DNA from: Polytrichum commune
Taxonomy: Eukaryota > Streptophyta > Polytrichopsida > Polytrichales > Polytrichaceae
NCBI GenBank assembly: GCA_950295325.1
Contig: OX485805.1
Span: 6,326,501 to 6,390,500, forward strand
Direction of reading: 5' to 3'
Length of the DNA stretch: 64,000 bases
Below the pieces are notes generated by a model. It saw only the letters and a program-made list of their open reading frames with translations. It had not been told where the DNA came from and searched no databases. The translations under genes and the position numbers were made by a program. Of the stretch, positions 39,404 to 50,883 are shown in pieces; position 1 is the first letter of the stretch, and the number at the start of each line of letters is the position of its first letter.

Positions 39404-39477
39404 TGTTTTCGCCCGGGTTCGAACCGGAGACCTTCAGTGTGTTAGACTGATGTGATAACCAACTACACCACGAAAAC
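39404..39477 (-). tRNA. tRNA-Val (anticodon AAC)
   Basis: Read on the minus strand, 74 nt fold as a canonical tRNA. The acceptor stem GTTTTCG pairs with CGAAAAC plus discriminator A. The D-arm region GTGTAGTTGGTTATCAC is followed by anticodon stem TCAGT/ACTGA with loop CTAACAC (anticodon AAC), and the T arm TCCGG-TTCGAAC-CCGGG. A- and B-box promoter sequences are internal, as usual for RNA polymerase III. There is no intron and no encoded CCA, as expected for a nuclear tRNA. It closely resembles plant cytosolic tRNA-Val. Confidence 0.93.
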
Positions 39478-42400
39478 CCATAACCCCGCTGGTTGATGTG
39501 AATTTCAACGGATAATAATTTATTATCCTTAACCTGAGTAGATTAGTGATAGTGAAGGCTGAAGTTCTTTAAGTTGAGTCCTTACAAAGGGTAACATAAT
39601 ATGTTGGTCAATATCAAAGTGAATATTCTTGAGCTCATTAAATGGTCGTATAGTTTCCCCAATTATGTTGAGAATTGATTCTAGAATAGTTAACAAATTT
39701 GGAGCACGCATGTAATCTAAATTTTGAGCACATGTTTTTTTGGTGTGTGTTCTTAGATTCACAACTACTCACACATCACTCAAACATAGATGTTTGATCA
39801 AGCAAAGTAATCGAGTAAGGCCCACATATCATATGTGGCTTTTTTGTGGGCACCTCCACTCCACAAACATGTGGATTGTATCCGAAAATTGGCGCATCTA
39901 TCTAGCAATTGTGAATCACACAGTTTGTCATTTCAAATCAGTTTGGAGGAGAGATTTAAAAATTCTAGGAGGTTAAAGTGGAGATACTCTTTCACTTTGA
40001 GTGATCACTTAGTGCCACTTTAAATCTTGGTTAAGGGTTGTGCCATGAAATTTGAGGGCCTCAGGAACTCATGTAAAGGTTGTATCGTACAAAATTGAGA
40101 TTGATTTTTGTGTTGTCATGGGTCAAGTTCAAGTGTAGTGCAAAGACATACTTGAATGGGCTCTCAACTCAATGTTATTTCAATCCCAAACCATTCATGT
40201 TGGTTGTTCTACATCGTATATATTTAGGGGATGTGCACTTCTAGGGACAAAAAAAGACGACGACAATAACAACCACCACAACCTCGAATGTTTGAATTTC
40301 ATGTTCATCACCCACCATATTTGTGTAGTTTTGCGATCTAGTGTACGTCATATTGGTTGTTGGAATTGACCAAATACATGCATAAATCTAAATATACTTA
40401 AAATTCTAAGTATATTATAGAAAAGTAAAGGTAAATGGATTTTAAATTGCAATGGGGTCTTGATTTTCTAGTAGTCCCACCTATTTGAGGTGGGCTTGAT
40501 GTGAAACTTGGTACAACATGAACCATTATACATTGCATGCCAAATATGACTCCATGTAGGTTTTCATCCATTTACACTTCTTTGGCCTTTACGCTTTAGC
40601 ATAAAGTGAAGTAGGATGGTCTTGGCATTTTCTATCAATGAGAGAATTTTGCTTTCAATGATCACATGCCCTCAAGCTCTAGTGCAATGTGCCTATGAGG
40701 CCCTTCCAATTATGTTAGCAAACGAACTTAGAATGATTAATATATGTTGAGGAATATTAAGGGTGATGTAAGTCCAATATCATCTTAATTAACACATGTC
40801 ATTTTTGTGCCCACTCATAAGTACAAACATGGCCCCACATACCACTAAATTATAGGTGTTTGGTCAAGAAGAGTGCCCTCACAAGGTCCACAAACCTTCG
40901 TAATAGTTTTTCCAAACACATTTCAAATCAACTCGCTAAGATTTACAAACCTTGATGCATTTAATTAATCGTACTAATTTATGCTAATCACATGCCCTTT
41001 GGAGTCACTACCGTACAAAGGACAACATGGTGATGGTGGTGGTTGTGATCCCTCCTTCATGATAGCGCAACATTGTTGCAAAGATCATAAGCCTAATTAA
41101 CATTGTACTAACCTAGAATAAAATTTAAAAAAATCTCCAAGGGGCAGGTTGTGGATAAGGGAGCCCATGGTGGGCTATGGTGGTCCAGGGGGGGGCATAT
41201 TGAGTTTCATTTGCTAGTATCACTCTACTCACTTCCCGCCTTTTGTAGTGTAATTTGTTTCATAAGCAATGATATTATGAGGGTTGTGTCTCCAATGTTA
41301 GTGTTTGTATTCAAACTTTAAAGGATGAAATATATCATGGATGGTGGCCTTAAGCATACAACATTGACATACTGAGGTAAATAAGAAGTGCCAATCTTAG
41401 GTGATCACCTGACTAGCAAGTTTGCCCAATGTAAGCAAAGGACAAGAAGGCAACGCTAACCAATATGACCATGCCCCTTGAATTTCTACAAATTTTTAAA
41501 AAACATGCAAATGGAGAAACACTTTTATGGAGATTATATGTGTCACCACACCATTTTATGAGGGAGGTCATTTGTATAATTCAAGTGTTGCAACTTGCAC
41601 CTTAATGTTATATCATGATGACTCAAGGATACATTGCATGTGTGCCATTTTCAAAAAAAAAAAAAAAAGATGTTTCCAATGTTGCCACCAACATGAATCA
41701 TGGTGTTGCTTCATCACGGAGTTGGTCTAAGTCTATGTAATCCCGAAATGGGCATCATGTAATCCCACCACTTTAAATTAAAGGTGATGTCAAGTTCTCA
41801 TGTAGAATGTTGCCTTCTCATGGACACACTAGTAGCCATTGGTTTTATTTTATTTCTACAAGGTTTCAAGGACATCCTTAGTACAACCACTCATGCCCCC
41901 CAACATTGTCTTTATGTATTTTTCACAATACAATAATCATCAACTAACATTGACAAATAATACTTGAGAGGGATGCCATTTTAGCCTCACAAACCTTCAA
42001 GGGTTAAGACTTCAGAGATTCATTTTCCTATTTTATTTGAGTGACAAGCAAATAATCAACAACTTTCAAAGTAGACTACATTAACATTGCACTATGCGGG
42101 GTTGTGCAAAATAAGTAGTGTCAAGAAGGTGCCAATTGGTTACTTTAATCCATTAAAGCCTTAAGGAATTGCATTTTTTGTCCTTAAAATGATACCACAA
42201 CTGCCCATTTTTGTGTGCCTAGGACTACACAACATATACTTCTCAAAAATAGGTTGCTATAAAGGGTGAGCGTCCTTTGTGGATCACCTACTTTATGTGA
42301 AAGGTTTGACCGGCCAAGAAGACGGGGGCACGCAACATAGTTGTACCAAACATGGGTGTACAAAATGGGTATTAATTGTGCAATGGGTGTACATATACTC

Positions 42401-43874
42401 ATAGGGTGATTTTATATAGTATTTTATGTAAAATTATTTAAGTTATTTGTAGATTTCAATTGAGTTCATAATATTCTTCAAGAGCTTGGCACTATTCTCT
42501 TTTCTATATGGTACCACACATTGTTCATGCTAGTGCCAAGCACATGCTAGGTAATAGGGCTCACGGTAATAACGGCAACCAATATGACCACACCTACCTA
42601 TCTCCTCATATTTCTCCTACGCAGTGTAAGATGGACTTAGACTTGGATAGCCAATGAACTTCTCCCGTGGGTCAAGTTGGATTCAAATTGAAAACTGAGA
42701 AAATGCACCCCATGTTGCAATTGATCCTTGAATCTTTGCACCAAGAAGTTGGCCCATTGAATATGATTGCGATGACTTGAAGAATGTTATATTGATTGAG
42801 AGGGAGTATTCAATTTTCAAGACTAATATTTCTCAAATGAATAATAGACTCACACGTATGTAGGCCTATGGCCTTAAAGGAAGAGAAAAAAAAGTTAAGG
42901 TATCTCATACTATGAAAATTTATATCTAACAAATACTTATTGTGTTTAAAAAATTTATTCCATTTACTAGTATATAGTCCTAAGGATTTGAGGATCAAAG
43001 TACCTTACAATATTAAAATTCACATGTTATTATCTAGTATACAAAGTTTCTACATATATCTACTATGAGGGTTGTGAGGGTGGGTGGAAGGGTGAACCTC
43101 TTTGTAGAGATATGAATCACGTGTCATAATGGGGTATTTTCAAGGGTCTATGAGGTCATGCACACATTCGTGGGTTATTCTGCATATTTGAACAATTCTA
43201 TTGGAAAATACCTATTATATTCTCATACATGAAATTTTAATACCCTATTTTTTCTAATACTCTTAAATTTTCACTTTGAAACATTAAATGGGATGATTTC
43301 ATCTTTTATTCTACCACCGGAAGGCCAATTAAACCCCTCCCCCTCTCCTGCTATCTACTAGTACATAACCTATTTGTTAAAAGATATACTAGAATCAATA
43401 AAGGAAATACTCCTTTGGTAAGATGAATTCACAGAAGTACAAACTCAACTTCATGATTTTACAAACCAATTAAGCAATAGGTTCCACCAATTTCATGGAA
43501 ATCACAAACATGGGTGTCACCATGCCTAGGCCCGAGTAGGGCGGGCCTACCATGGGTATGAAAGCCCACTTGAAAGCTTATGTCATATACATAAAATGAA
43601 TTTTCTTGAAAAAAAAATGTGCCCTAGATAAAATTCGATTTCCCGAGCGGGCCTACCCTTAAAACCAAGGTTGGTGACGCCCTTGATCGCAAACCAAGTT
43701 CTCTATATGGAGAACCAATTGAACTTGAACTTTCAACCATTTTCACTACATGTTGTGAACAACTAATTCTTTCTATGTTGCACACATGCCATTACTTTAT
43801 ATTCAACTATAAATAGAAATACTACTCCTAATAAAAGACATATTATTATTCCAAGTATTCTCGCTAAAATACCA
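39478..43874. other. Intergenic stretch with degenerate dispersed repeats
   Basis: No gene is recognised in about 4.4 kb. Parts near 39590-39810 and 40690-40900 resemble the dispersed repeat described at 12955. A poly-A run lies at about 41653-41668. Other short open frames have no known motif. Confidence 0.4.
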
Positions 43875-43877
43875 ATG

Positions 43878-44022
43878 ATATATAATCCGATTTTTCTAAA
43901 ACGAGTAGAATGGATAGGTATCATTAGTAAAGAAGAAGAAGTTAATTGGGGCTTATCTGGACAATGTTACGTGCTTCTGGATTTCAATGGGATCTTTGGA
44001 AAGTGGATCATTATGAATTTTT
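43878..44022 (+). pseudogene. ndhH: Plastid ndhH fragment in nuclear DNA (NUPT)
   Basis: The translation reads [19 protein letters not shown] then VNWGLSG. After a one-base deletion it continues in the next frame as [18 protein letters not shown]. This matches the conserved core of NDH-H, a subunit of the chloroplast NADH dehydrogenase-like complex. The fragment covers only about 48 codons of a roughly 390-codon gene, is frameshifted, and is embedded in non-plastid sequence. It is therefore a decayed nuclear insertion of plastid DNA. It also implies that the plastid donor had ndh genes. Confidence 0.8.
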
Positions 44023-45945
44023 TCCTATTTCATTTCATACAAAAAAAATTTATATATATATTCCAACAACTTTGGAAAAATAGTGGTTATAGAGCACATG
44101 CTAAGGAGGTGAAGCTACCTTACGTATAATTGAAAATTAAACCGTTGTCTTGTTGTTTGTGTTTTTCTGGAAGCACAAGATTGTGGTAGCGTAAGTTTTG
44201 TAATCTAAATATGTTCGAAAAACACAATTTCATTTTTAACGATTCATTTTTTGACAAAAATATCTTGATTCTATTAAACATGTTTTTTCCTTACAAATTG
44301 GATATTAATTCAATGGGTTGCAATATCCAATTAATCTAATATTTAAAACTAAAACCTCACTTTCTATTCAAACCAAACTCTCAATCACTCTTTCACTCAA
44401 ACTAAATTTCACACTCTGCATTTAAACCATTCAAATATCCCTTGATCACACAAACTAACTCTTTAGTCTTCAATCAAACTAAATTATTCATTATTCATTA
44501 TTCATTATTCATTCAAACCATGCAACCTCACTTCTTATTCATGCATCATCATTTGTTATCTCCATCACACAAGTTTCTTGCATCACTCATGATTCACTTT
44601 TGCATCACTCTTGCATCACTCATAGTTCACCTTGCTCATGCAATGCTTTTAGATCTTTCACCAATGGTCTTCGGTGGTCTCCAAAGCTTCGTCAATGGTC
44701 TCCACCACGTGTCTAAGGTCTTCAACACCTCCAAGGTCTTGAATTCTTTCAAAGTCCTCCAAGGTCTTCAACTCCTCCAAACTCCAAATGCCCAACTCCT
44801 AATGTCTCACCACCCTTCTTTGACCTCTTAAATCTTCATTTTGCTTGTCCCCTTCGGCCTATAAGAAACCATTGGGGTTAGGGCATCAAGGACCCCTAAG
44901 TGGTTAGATAACGGTTGTTGCCGCCACCTCCAATAAACCTTAATCTTACCTAATCCTAACTACAAGTCCTACCTACCAAATACTTCTTACCAAGTCCTCC
45001 TAGTCTTGAATTCAGGACCGGTTCTTAACTAAACAACTAACTAGAACATAATTAAAACAACATCATACTAATCTTTATCTACATACGTACTTGGAACAAC
45101 AATAACACACGTAAATACCTTTGTTTTAACTAGTAACTGACCCACATCACGGCACCGCTTAAAGTAATATGAATGAATGATGTCATAACCAATATGGACA
45201 TGATACCTTAGGATATGGCCAAACAATAGAAACGTACTTGTAGTATATAAAAAATTGTATATATAGCCATAAGTTTACAAGCAAGAAAGGCTTCAACTTT
45301 TGATATGTATGCACATTTTATATAATTGTATTTTTACAAGCAGAATAGTCCAAAGTAACGAGGAATATATATATATATATATATAAAACACGGGTTCTCA
45401 CATAAGCCGCACACCCTGCAAAATTGTCTATAATTCTTATTTGGTTCCCACAAAAAATGTTACTGGTATACCATCAACACAAGGCCTCTCCAGAACAAAG
45501 CGTAAGCACCTACCCCAAGCAGGTTGGCATGGGGCAAACACACACTTGTCGCGTGGCGTTAGTCAACTTCTTTCCTTTTCTTATACAGGTTTAGCTACGG
45601 GTTTTCACCCATTTGATTTACTATTAAAAAGAAACCAAGCTACAACATATTCTAAAAATCAAGTGTTTATAGGGCATAGTAAAGATATTATTTTTCAATG
45701 GTAAGATTGGGACGCCTTTCATGCTCTCTGGATTGACATCATAATGTCCCACGCTATAAATCTCAAGCTTCCTCTTAGAGTAATAATCAAGTCATTGATA
45801 ACATTTGAGACTGTTGGAATATTTGCCTTATGACATCACCAGGTATACTTGGGACATGGGTGACGATTTAAATTCATTTGGCCGGCTTCTGACACTGCAT
45901 GGGCCATGGCAAACAACCAATTTCCAAACAACCAATTTGACCTTT
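44023..45945. other. Intergenic stretch before the large transposon
   Basis: No gene confirmed. There are repeats of 'attattcattattcatt' near 44490-44510, CTCCAAGGTCTTCAA-like repeats near 44690-44780, and a (TA)n run near 45368-45386. The frame ending near 45704 looks organelle-like in composition but I could not assign it. Confidence 0.4.
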
Positions 45946-45975
45946 AACACTACATTCGTTAATTGGAGACTTTGG
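45946..45975 (+). repeat. Left terminal inverted repeat of the large transposon
   Basis: Starts AACACTACATTCGTTAATTG and includes GGAGACTTT. Immediately inside is the inverted word GAAAGTCTC, making a local GAGACTTT/AAAGTCTC palindrome. It pairs with 63193-63222. Confidence 0.75.
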
Positions 45976-46602
45976 AAAGTCTCAAAATAAATTGGACCCG
46001 TAGTTTCGGATGCGAATATTGTGAACGTAGGGAACATGGGGAACAATGGCAACATAATGTTCGAAAGATCCATATGTGATGAATATATATGTTTCTAAAT
46101 ATAGTAATTATTTGGGGGATAATCAAAACTACGCCAACACAATATTCCAATGTCACAAATTCACAATTATTTTGTATTTTTGATTTTGTATTGAACAAAA
46201 TTAACGAACCTATAAATAGCCATCTGATTTTATATCTAGGGACTCTTGGATGCGTATCCCAAACATAACATCTTAGCCAATTGTGGGTGAATTGAACGGC
46301 ACATCCCAAACGCAACAATATTAAAATAATTTGACAGTGTGTATAAGAAATTACAAATTAGCATCTGCAATATAATTATATAGTTTGGACTCCACATCCG
46401 TAAACACAAACATATAAAAAACATTTGATAGCGCATGTGAAGTTGGATTCCACATCCGTAAATCAATACAATCATGATATATAATTGTAATCTATAAAAT
46501 TGCTATAAAATGTGTCTAATATAGTATTCGACCCCAATGTCATATATTTCATGAAAAACCAAGACACATTTCAAATAATTGTGGTCCAACCCTACGTCAA
46601 TA

Positions 46603-49600
46603 TCATTCTCCATCTTCATCTTCAGCTTCATTTCCATTCTCGACATCGTTTTCTGCAGCAGCAATACGTGCCAAGTTGTCTTTGGCAAAATCTATATGTT
46701 TTTGGGGGATGGTCATTGTCTCTGATTTGGAACCTTTGCGTGGTTTCCAAGCACAAAGTATGGTATCTGTGTTTATCCATATTGGTTCGTATGCTGAGTC
46801 CATTGTCCATTTGAAACCTTTTTTGGTGTCCCACCCTAAATATGTGCGGAGCACATTTTGATCTTTGGTGCTAGGACGGCAATATTCCACCTCAATTTGA
46901 TGAAAATTTGGGCTAGTTGGAACAAAATTTGGTGATGACAATGCTTTTACCAACCAAATCGGTTTAGGGTGCTCCTCATCTCCAGGACGTACGAGGATCA
47001 TATACCCTTCGTAGCAATCAACAGCCACACGAAATGATGGAGCCGGACGATTACGAGCTGGGCCAACATAATGGTCGTCCACTGCGAACTCTTCACGGAT
47101 GTCCCCATTGTCGAAGAACATGGCCTCAGATTCCACGATTGTCACTCGGCTTTGTGGCCAAAAACCTTGTGTCAAACATGAATGTGTTTCGACATCGGGT
47201 GCTAGCAATGCTGAGCGAATGCGATCCCAGTACGTAATCAATGGTTCGTGGGTATCCCGAACACGCCTTGTGATGTCTTCCTCGCACAATTCTTTCCAAT
47301 ATTGGATGAATCCGGATATACCTTTGATGATTTCTGGTCCATTCCTCATGGGGTTGGGTTTGCAAGGCTTCGGCTCCCCATCAGGTAGCATACATTTGCC
47401 TTCTTCGTTTTGGCGCCATACGAGTATCCCTTCCTCTGGACCCCAATCCGGGGAAGTGCACAAAACTTTGAATTGCATGGCCGGCAAACCATCATCACGC
47501 ATATAGAATCGGAATTGTTGAGCCTTGGTACGGCCCACTAAACGGTCACCTCCCTTAAGAATGAATGGTTCGATAAACGCTTTGAAATCGGACACTTCTT
47601 CAATCAAATGCGGGATGACTGGCACATTATCCAAATCCATGTATGATTTCATGAGAAGAGGAATCGTCGGAAAATCCTCCTCGTGCAACTTCATACTCCA
47701 ACGTCCAAATGAAGCGTCAATGTCATCATGCGTGTGGCCAACCATAAAAAAAGACACAAACACTTCTTTGAAAATGCCCTTGGCTACGAGCAATGACCAA
47801 AAACAAAACACGTATCGACATTTGTTGTCTTTGGCACAATTGTCCAGTTGTACATGTAGAGTTGGAGGCAAAGGTTTAGCAAGAACGGTTTGTTCAGGCG
47901 GTTCTTGCAGTGACGATAGACATACTTCTTTCCCCTCTAGCACAGCCTCATAAATCGGTGTTGTTCCACATCCAACAAAAAGAGCGCGAGAGGATGATGT
48001 TGGCGGACTCTCAAGATCTCGTAGAAGTTTTGCAAAAGACCCTACGGTATGATTGGCGTCGCCTGGATAGAAATCCAAGCCATAATGTGCATACTTGACG
48101 TCCACATGGCCATGTGCGATCATACCTGAATTAAGACATACAAATGAGAAGTACATTCCAATATCATTTATAATAAGGAAATTCAATTTTTCCGCAAGCA
48201 GGCCAAAAAAATGAACAAACACTTACGGATGTACATCCGTAACTCTTAACGATGAATATGTGGGTTCGCAAAAAAAATGTGAAAACCAACGAACCTGTGA
48301 CAGATATTGGGAGCTTGAAATATCCATCTGTAGCCTTTATTTTCCGTGCATAACAAGGGCACGCAGTCTTCGCATGGTCCATTTTGTCATGAATGATTGT
48401 CAAAACCTCATTCGGCCTCATTATCGATAATGCGCGATTCTTGTAGTAGTCTTGACGGTGTGCCTCTTGGTTGTTGACATGCTCAATGTATTTCCGTTGA
48501 TGTCTATTGTGCGACTCAGTCCCTATGGGATGTGCATCTCGAAGGCCCTTGTATTTTTCACAAGCAGAACACCTCGCAAACTTATCCCCAGGCCTCTTCG
48601 TAATGTACTCTGCAAATTGTTGATTCTTGATCACACTCAATTTTGACAACGAAATCGGCCCACATCCAGCCTTTTCGCCAACCTCATTAACATCCATAAG
48701 TATGTTCTTCCATTTTGTCCCTGTAGGCAAAACCATCTGGACAACCTTTTCCCCCGACGGCAGAGTCCGTGTCTTGTGTGGCATCGCATCTGCTAATGGC
48801 ATAATGATGGTTGATAGTGTTGCAGCTGCTTGGAGTGTTGCCTCCCTGGGCTTCTTTGTACCAGAGTTGCCATGGAACCGAGAACGCCGTCCTTGCAGCG
48901 AGTAGTTCCGGAACCTATAAAAATCTGCCTTTGAAACTGCATGTATAATGTACCATGCCGTGCAGCATACCTCTATATTTTCCAAGGTCACAACCTTACG
49001 ACCTTCGGCATCAAAGTGCATGTTGCGATGGACTTCAAGTTTCTTTGCAGATCGCATCCGAAAGTCCGCAAGCCACATCTCTTGTCTCAAAGATTTGATT
49101 TTGTCACGGGGAAATAATTGGCAACACATTTTTGCACAACAATCCTTTGTTGCTACGGACCTAATAGATGTGTCTCCCAATGTTAGATCTCGACGACGTT
49201 GCGTGGGTTCACGGGGCACGCGAACGGAATCATATTTACGCCGACCTTGTCTAGGACGCATTGTGGCGAACAAAGTCTTTTGTATTTCCTCAAAACGACA
49301 TGCATGATTCCACAAGCTGACACCATCGTGAAGAACACTTCGCAACGGCCATCGACGAAGAGAGAATCTCCAACCAGGAGGTACTTCCAATGGATGTAAG
49401 GAGTTCAAAATGCACACCCCAACATCTTCCTCGCCAAGGGGATTTGCATCAATACAGTCCATAGGATTTGAGTTCCTACAAACACCATTGGCCACGGGGA
49501 CGCCGTATCCATTGACTATGACAACATCAAGATCAATCCATTGTTCCCGCGAATAACCCTCACATGTTGGTATGAAATCATCCTCTGCATTGGCGACACC

Positions 49601-49759
49601 AATTGTAGTTTCATGTTCCATGACACCTTCAAATTCGCTAGCATAGCTTGACGCTTCCGAAGAGAACTCGAATGCACTATCTCGGACGTTGGAATCCATG
49701 GCCACTACAAGTGACCCACATGAAGAGTATGTCAAAATATCCCATTCAATAAATGTCAT
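46603..49759 (-). CDS. DUF7869-like protein, candidate DDE-type transposase (2 exons)
   Basis: Exon 1 is 49759-48295 and exon 2 is 48125-46603, joined by a 169-bp GT-AG intron that restores …LPISVT-GMIAHGHVDV. The total is 995 aa from the first ATG; a second ATG (MDSNVRD) at 49699 would give 975 aa. The N-terminal third has a Cys-rich KDCCAKMCCQLFPRDKIKSLR region, followed later by ARCSACEKYK (Cys pair). The second half matches what I know as the DUF7869 family: IIHDKMDHAKT, then HVQLDNCAKDNKCRYVFCF, then VSFFMVGHTHDDIDASF. The ordered Asp/Asp/Asp-Glu positions look like an RNase H-fold nuclease, so I infer a transposase. The C-terminal tail is acidic (NGNEAEDEDGE). No stop or frameshift is seen. 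It transcribes toward the left TIR and is divergent from the gene at 56433. Confidence 0.8.
48223..48242. repeat. Perfect 20-bp palindrome inside the DUF7869 gene intron
   Basis: TTACGGATGTACATCCGTAA is its own reverse complement. It has the same outer arms (TTACGGA…TCCGTAA) as the element-wide palindrome but a TGTACA centre. It lies inside the 169-bp intron 48126-48294. Confidence 0.9.
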
Positions 49760-49839
49760 GGATAGTCCTAACGCTTATTGTCAATGAAACACAATGTCAA
49801 CAATAGTGGATTTCATGGCCTGGAAACAAAGACACATTG

Positions 49840-50320
49840 GTATACGAACGCGCGTACGTATATCTCCATGTAACAACATTATCAGTGCAAGCACGCGCAT
49901 ACATATGTCTTTATTTGTTCATAGTCGGCGGAAAGGTCCAGACAACAAAAACATGACAGTTTTATGGGCGCGCACCCGTAAATCTCTTCGTGGTCAAAGA
50001 GGTCAATATCATGCGCAAATGTTTTCGCAAACTATACAACATAGGTATACGGACGTGCGTCCGCAAACATCCGAATGTCAAAAGTCAGTGTTGTACAAGA
50101 CACACAGAGGTTTAGGAAACCAAGATGTCCAGGTGCCAGGTTCCTACTGTGTATTATGAATGTCAAAATATTATACTATGACACATAGGGTGATGTAAGC
50201 TTAGGGTTTAGGGATCTTATACCTCCATTGACCGTACAGTCTCAATGTAATATTCTACATGGCACATAGTGAAAAGTATGGAACCAAAGGTTTGCAGGTT
50301 TACGGATGCGCGTCCGTAAA
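49840..50320. repeat. Scattered palindromes upstream of the DUF7869 gene
   Basis: Imperfect copies occur at about 49841 (TATACGAACGCGCGTACG), 49961 (TTTATGGGCGCGCACCCGTA) and 50046 (TATACGGACGTGCGTCCG). A near-perfect copy is at 50299-50320 (one mismatch, GGATGCG). All keep the CG-rich centre and the outer TTTA/TAAA. They lie in the promoter-side region of the leftward gene. Confidence 0.75.
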
Positions 50321-50481
50321 CCTCTCTGTACCTCATTACTAGCACAAATAGGTTTAGGTTACTGGACGTGAGTCAGAAAATTTTCATGACAATACAGTCT
50401 CGTTGGTATACTATACATGGCAAGTGGTCATGATGTCAGCTCAGGTGCAATACCGAACAATGGAACAAAAAGGTGCAAAAG

Positions 50482-50883
50482 TTTACGGACGCGCGTCCGT
50501 AAACCTCAATGTAGATGAAATAGGTCAAGTATAATTCTCACTGCAATAGATATCCAATCAAGCAAGAGGTTAAAGGTTTACGGACGCGCGTCCGTAAACC
50601 TTAATGTACATGAAATAGCTGAAGTATAATTCTCACAACAATAGATATCCAATCAAGCAAGAGGTTTAAGGTTTACGGACGCGCGTCCGTAAACCTCAAT
50701 GTAAATGAAATAACTCAAGTATAATTCTCACAGAAATACATATCCAATCAAGCAAGAGGTTTAAGGTTTACGGACGCGCGTCCGTAAACTTCAATGTACA
50801 TGAAATAGCTCAAGTGCAATTCTCACATAAATAGATATCCAACCAAGCAAGAGGTTTAAGGTTTACGGACGCACGTCCGTAAA
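50482..50883. repeat. 95-bp tandem array, each unit with the CpG palindrome
   Basis: Palindromes containing TTACGGACGCGCGTCCGTAA start at 50482, 50577, 50672, 50767 and 50862, exactly 95 bp apart. The fifth has one mismatch. The spacer includes ATAATTCTCAC and ATATCCAATCAAGCAAGAGG and is highly conserved. Constant spacing and low divergence indicate recent amplification or homogenisation. It lies between the two divergent genes of the element. Confidence 0.95.

Noticed and set aside
45441-45704. Possible organelle gene fragment (…FHPFDLLLKRNQATTY…)
   Set aside because: The composition looks plastid-like, but I could not match it to any specific plastid or mitochondrial protein.
50482-50883. 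CRISPR-like array
   Set aside because: The spacers are conserved instead of unique, and the context is a plant nuclear transposon; it is an ordinary tandem repeat.
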